Source of the DNA: Bacillota bacterium
Lineage (GTDB): Bacteria; Bacillota; Proteinivoracia; UBA4975; VEMY01
Direction: 5' to 3'
NCBI GenBank assembly: GCA_009711825.1
Contig: VEMY01000014.1
Location: 1-43,309, forward strand
DNA length: 43,309 nt
Shown piece after piece: positions 38,101-43,309 of this stretch. The number at the start of each line of letters is the position of its first letter. Positions within the stretch are counted from its first letter, which is position 1. Below the pieces are notes generated by a model. The model did no database searches. It was not told the origin of the DNA and was given only the letters and a program-made list of their open reading frames with translations. A program made the position numbers and the translations under genes.

Positions 38101-41100
38101 CCTCCAAGGCCTGGGCCAAACTTTCGGCCACGGTGATGATGCCTCCCCCATCGGGATCGCTCTCCACCCCGTCATTGGGAACATAGGCCTCGGCACCATG
38201 GGTATTGTAGACTGCTACCCGCCGGTTAACCTCTCCGTCCTGTTGCACAGGTTGGGCGCTGGGCCAGAGGCCGGTCAGGAAGGACTGAATACGGCTAATT
38301 AGTGAACCTCGTTCCTCCCGGTCTTGCACCGCGGCAGCATAGGCCGTATCTCCTTCCACCTGGTAGACCTCGAACTTGCGGTTATCAATACCAATCCAAG
38401 TGTCCCCTTCATGGACAATCCGGGCGGTACGCATAATCACATTGCCCTCTTGATCGACCAAAGTGTAGAAGGAGCCGTCATCCCGTTCCGTCAAGTTCAG
38501 CTCACAAAAAAACTCTTCTATTGCCGACTGCTCTTCGGCGATAACAGCTCCCGGTAAAGCCAAAGCGACAACCATCAACAAGAGCAGCACTTGCCTCATT
38601 TTGGACGCCCCTTTACTTCTCATCGTCGTCATCCTTCTCACGGCGCAGCGGCACGACCTTGGGCCCGCTGAGCCCCTTTTTGAGATTGCGGGGCCGGTTT
38701 TTGCTGGGTCCGCCCTGAAGCCGTTCCTGGGTCTCGCCAAATATTTCCGCCAGGGCCACTGCCAGAACGCCGACGATTACCACGCCGTCAAACAAACCGG
38801 CGCCGCCAATGGTGACCGAGCTCTCGCCACCGATATACGCCACTTCAATCCGGGATACAACATCAAACAGTATCATCGAACCGACACCGGCAATAAAGGC
38901 GCTGCGTCGACTGCGTCCGGCCAGATAACCGGCAGCAGCAGCAATCACAGCCCACAAGTACATGGGATCCACAGGTAACACTTCAAAGGGGTGGGCGGGC
39001 AATAATTTGTTAGCGCCGTATATCGCGGCCGTGGCGACCAATGTCGCGATAATCGCGCGATTACGCTCGCCGGCAGTGCCAGCCCGGACCAGCAAATAGC
39101 CGACCAAAACCGCAGGCACAACAGCGCCGCCGATATTCACGGCCACATTGGCGGTTATTGGTATCTCCGGCAACATATTGCCCACTGCCATAGCGGCAAT
39201 AAAGAGCAGCGCTTCCCGGTCGGTCAGGCGCAACCGGTCCAATACCCGCTGGGCCACCCCGATGTAAATCAGGATTGCAACAACAATCAGGGTTGAAATT
39301 CCCACAAACATGTCTGCGCTCCTTTACAATTTTGTTTGAGACGTACTTAAATTACCCAAAATGCGGGAAAATCAAACCCTGTGCACAAAAAAAGAGCCGC
39401 TACTGCGGCTCATACTCATCATAAATTTTCAACGCTTTTTTATCGGCTTTGCCCTGGTCAACCAATTGCCTGATTCCAGTCCTGGCCAGGGCGACATAAT
39501 CGGGATTAAGCAAATTATGTGCTTCCAAACGGGCGGCGAACTCGCCAAAAATTTGCTTCTCCAATTTGCCGGCCAGGGTTTCACCAAGCTTTGTCGCCGG
39601 CTTGAAGGGTAGATTCACGCCACCAACCAAGCCCCGGAGCTTGCCGGCCAGTCCCGGTTCCGTCAACACCTGGGGCGCAAACACCTGCCAACGGTTGCCG
39701 GGGTAGCGGACCGCGCAAAATTCGACCAATAATTCGCTGGCGCAGCGCTCCTGGGCAAGTTCCACCGCCAGGGCCGAGACCACGTCAGGCTGGGCGGCCA
39801 ATAATTCCAGCCGCTTCTCGACACCATTTTTCAGACCGGCCACAGTGGTATCCAGGCGCTTGCTCCGCTGCTCCAAGGCCGCAAGGCGCTTATCCCGCTC
39901 CGCCTTGAATTTTTCCAGCCGCTCCTGTTGTTGCTTGCGGAACTGCTCCAGATTTTGCTCCAAGTCTTTGGCCGCCTGTTTTTGGTTACGGTCTAACTCG
40001 GCAATTTTTTGTTCGGTGCTTTTTATTTGGTCACGCCAATAGTCATCGCCGTTGTCCTTAAATCCCTGTTGAAAGCGCTCCAGTTCGCTGCTCAACAACT
40101 GTCGCTTGTCTGCGAACTCGTCTTTGCTCTTGGCCAAGGCAGCCTCGATTTCCTGGGCCTTGGTGGCAATGGCAGCATCCACCTCCACCTTCAGGTCCTC
40201 CAACGCCTTGCTGCTTCCATCCCGGGTCTCCTGGGCCGCCTGCTCAATCTGGCTGGTCAGCTGGTCCCGGCGGGCATAAATCGCCGCCAGCGCCTGCTGC
40301 CAGGCCGCAGCCGACTCCGCATAGCGCTCCAATTCTTGCCGCAACTGACTGACGACCTCGTCGGCATCCACCGGCTGCTCCAGTTCGGCGCCAGGCACAT
40401 CCGACTCAACCTCCTTGAACAAGGGCAGAATTTGATCTACCGGCATCACCAGCCCGGCGATTTCCAAGCTGCGAGTGTTTATATCCACCGCCTTTTTCGT
40501 CAGTTGCTGACATAGGCTGTGAAACCCCTCTTCACTGAGATCATCACTTAATTCCAGATCCGGTTGCGCCGCAGTGAGGCCGAAACGGACAGTGCCGGCC
40601 AGTAAGCCCTGGGGGTCCACCACCAAAGAACGGCAGCCCTGTTCGGTATGGTACCAGCTCACGGTGCGCAGGGGCACAGAAAACCGGGACACAACTTCAA
40701 TCTCCTCGTATTGGCGCCGCCCCGGCAATCCCTTACCCTTGCGGTTGACCAGTGCCTGGCCCAGAATCGCCGCGGCCTCGGCCTCCCGCGCCGAGGGCAA
40801 CATGTCTAATAAATATGCCATATTAAAAACCTCCTTCCCCTATTATTTTCGGTGTTCAAGAATAAATTTCCTGCTTTAACTATTATTCAACAAACTCTGC
40901 CAATATACCGCACCAACGGAGGACCAACGGAGGACGGTTCTCGATTGGCGTTCTCGGAATCTCCAGGATAAGGCGCCAATCGAGAACCGTCCTGAATTGG
41001 CGTTGGCAGGAAAAGGGGGCTGCGACGGGGAATTTGTTAGCAGGAGGTGTCCGCCATGGCAAAAGTGCTCCGGTCCCATCGATATTCCGGCCTGCGGGGA

Positions 41101-43309
41101 CTAATCTTTAAGCTTACACCACCGGTTCTTAAGTTGAGCCGCTTATTATTGGCAGCAGCAGCTTTATTAGTGTTTTTCTCCTGGCAGCGACAAGTGTCGG
41201 TCCTACTCTACCTTGCGGTCTGGGCTTTTTTCGGCACCCTGGGCTGGAGTTATTATACCCGTAAGCTGCTGATACAGCATCAAATTACTGCTGCCGGCCA
41301 CGGGTTGGAGGGCACGGTGGCGAAAAAATTGTCCGGCCTGCCCGGGGAGTGGCTGGTTGTCAACGACCTGGCCCTAAAAACCCGGGGACCGGTAATTCAG
41401 ATTGATCACCTGGTGCTCACGCCCGCTGCGGCCTGGGTGCTGGAGACCAAAGCCCAGAAGGGTGAGATTATCCGCTCGGGCAAAACGGGCGCCTGGCTGG
41501 TCCGCAAACACGGCGAAGTAAAAGAAATGACCAATCCTCTGGCCCAGAACCGCACGCAAGTCCAGGCTGTCACAGAGTTGTTGGCCCGGGAGAAGTTTAA
41601 TTTACCTTGTTATGGGCTGGTGGTGTTGGACAATGATTCGTTTGCCAGTTCCCGAGTGATACCGCCAAAAGAAATAAACAGGGTGCTGGCGGAGAAAACC
41701 CAACGTCTGCCAACGCGTCTGAACACGAAACAACTACATAAACTGACACGCCTGGTGCTTGACCGGCAAAGTCAGCGCCGACCGCAATGGCGGCGACGCC
41801 AGTGGCCGGGCCTGGTATTTGTGGCGTCGGTTCTGCTGCCGTTTGTGCTCTGGCTGCTCTTTTGGCTGGTACAGTAAAACACCGGGGAAAAATCCCGGTG
41901 TTTTACTTGCAGACATATTTCATCAGAACCCTGCTTCTTCGTCAACAATTAGTACCCGCATCCTCAGGGGGTCTACCTGTCCTTCAATAACCAATAGATT
42001 GTTGCACACCCGGTGGGGATGCCGACATCGATGCAAATATTTGTTTCTGCGCAGGGCGGGTTAAAGCCTGCCCGGCGTGCGTTTTGAGGCGCCGCCTGAA
42101 ACCTGGCCCGCTCCACGGCTGCCTCGAAACTTTCGGTAATCTTTTGACGCCAACAACTATAATTACATAATCAGGGCCAAAGGTCAGGGCCGCGGCCCTA
42201 TTCCCGCTGTGGTCAATATTGACAATCCTGCCGTCCAGGGCAATGGCGTTACTGCCACTGATATACCACTGGGCCAGGAGCGCCTGCTTTTTTAGTGATT
42301 TACTCTCTTCCCGAGAGCTAGCCAGGGTTTTGTCATAAACAGTATAGCCCTTTTGCAGCAAGGTGTCGGTGAGGTTCATCGCTTTTATGGTCTGGGAGTT
42401 GCCAATACCGACGCTGACATTATCCGGCAACATCGATAGTATCTCCGCCTTTGCCTCCGACAGGCCGGGGAGAAATTGCGCGTGAATGTTACGTGCGGCA
42501 AGGTTAGCAATTAGCTGTTTTGTCTCCATCGGAATCTCCTCTCAGGCTATATGTGGGCAATATGTCCCTTGATCTGCCCAAAGCAATCCGCTCTACATCG
42601 AATAACCGCCGGAGATATTAATCCGTGGGACAGCTGGGATTGGCGCCGCCATATTGCTGATAGTGGACTTTGGCTTCGGTATAGCGAGTTTGGGCCTTTT
42701 TCTCTTCAGCCGGATATCCCAAAGCGGCAAGGCCCAGAGGGAAGATGTTTTCCGGCAGCTTGAGTTGGCGGCGAATGTCTTCTTCCCGGTCCAACACTGG
42801 GTGCACACCCAGCCAGACGCCGCCCAAATCCAGGTTGGCGGCTGCGATGAGCATGTTCTCCATGGCCGCCGAACAATCTTGAACCCAGTAGCGGTCACCG
42901 GTTTGGTTGCTAAGGCTGACGGCGGGCTCTCCGCAGACAGCAATACACAGTGTCGCTTCTTTGAGCATTTTCGCATACGGATGCACTTCCGCCAAATTGT
43001 CTAGGCGTTCCCGTTCGGTTATAACGACAAAATGCCAGGGCTGGCGGTTGGCAGCCGATGGCGCCGCCATTGCCGCTTCCAGCAAGGCGGTGACCTTGTC
43101 TTGCTCCACCGGTTTGTCGTGGAATCTGCGAATGCTGCGTCTCCGGAAGATAAAGTCTAATCTGTTATCCATACAAACGCCTCCTCGTATAATATGTTTA
43201 GAAAGCATATTTCTCTAAATTCCCAGTAATTTTCTTCCACTTTCCCCCTTGCTTTCCGAGGGGGAAATCTTATTAAGGGGTTGGATTTTTCGGGATGTTC
43301 CCAGACAAT

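Overview
The window reads as chromosome from an anaerobic, endospore-forming Gram-positive bacterium (Firmicutes, clostridial side). The evidence is a SpoIIP engulfment hydrolase, YlbF and DUF503 proteins, an LPXTG surface protein, two LytR-CpsA-Psr (LCP) cell-wall enzymes, strong AGGAGG ribosome binding sites, frequent GTG/TTG starts, rubrerythrin, and a selenocysteine formate dehydrogenase. Very acidic exported tails would fit a salt- or alkali-adapted relative of Dethiobacter, but that placement is only a guess. I saw no rRNA, tRNA, CRISPR array, prophage or complete transposon.

Layout. 1-5.9 kb: cell surface (LPXTG protein, FmdB zinc ribbon, QueT transporter, tandem LCP paralogues with unusual tails, a lipoprotein-like protein). 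6-8.9 kb: M20 amidohydrolase, rubrerythrin plus rubredoxin-like protein, and the selenium-associated protein YedF. 8.9-10.8 kb: a two-gene DNA repair/modification module (radical SAM plus DUF4130-like) whose promoter contains a near-perfect LexA/SOS box. 10.9-15.8 kb: a histidine-kinase-like protein lacking the phosphoacceptor His, a lipid kinase, an ECF S component with a DUF1893 gene, a pair of unknown small genes one of which has an in-frame TGA, DUF503 and YlbF. 15.8-21.9 kb: a lipoprotein and the operon fdhE - selenocysteine FDH alpha - Fe-S beta. 22-25.2 kb: HAD phosphatase, acetyltransferase, signal peptidase, then a THF riboswitch controlling folT and a free-standing domain normally fused to dihydropteroate synthase. 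25.2-32.3 kb: a peptide ABC transporter in two transcription units separated by ogt, ending in an overlooked CTG-initiated membrane microprotein. 32.4-37.1 kb: RsuA-type pseudouridine synthase and an RsmC-like methyltransferase facing a PadR - HAAS/RDD - ABC ATPase - ABC permease operon whose two ABC genes are frameshifted. 37.1-43.3 kb: thioredoxin-like protein, spoIIP and DUF1614, a coiled-coil protein, a REP-like palindrome, a NERD protein, a frameshifted LUD gene and a nitroreductase.

How it fits together. Selenium use (UGA-decoding FDH with a canonical SECIS hairpin, plus YedF), oxygen defence (rubrerythrin), peptide and folate uptake, and sporulation describe an anaerobe that scavenges peptides and vitamins and can use formate. 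Most genes are closed by clear intrinsic terminators, so transcription units can be read with fair confidence. Six apparent small deletions cluster in two loci (33.8-35.3 kb and 42.0-42.15 kb); several can be repaired by one base in a short homopolymer, so consensus error must be excluded before calling them pseudogenes.
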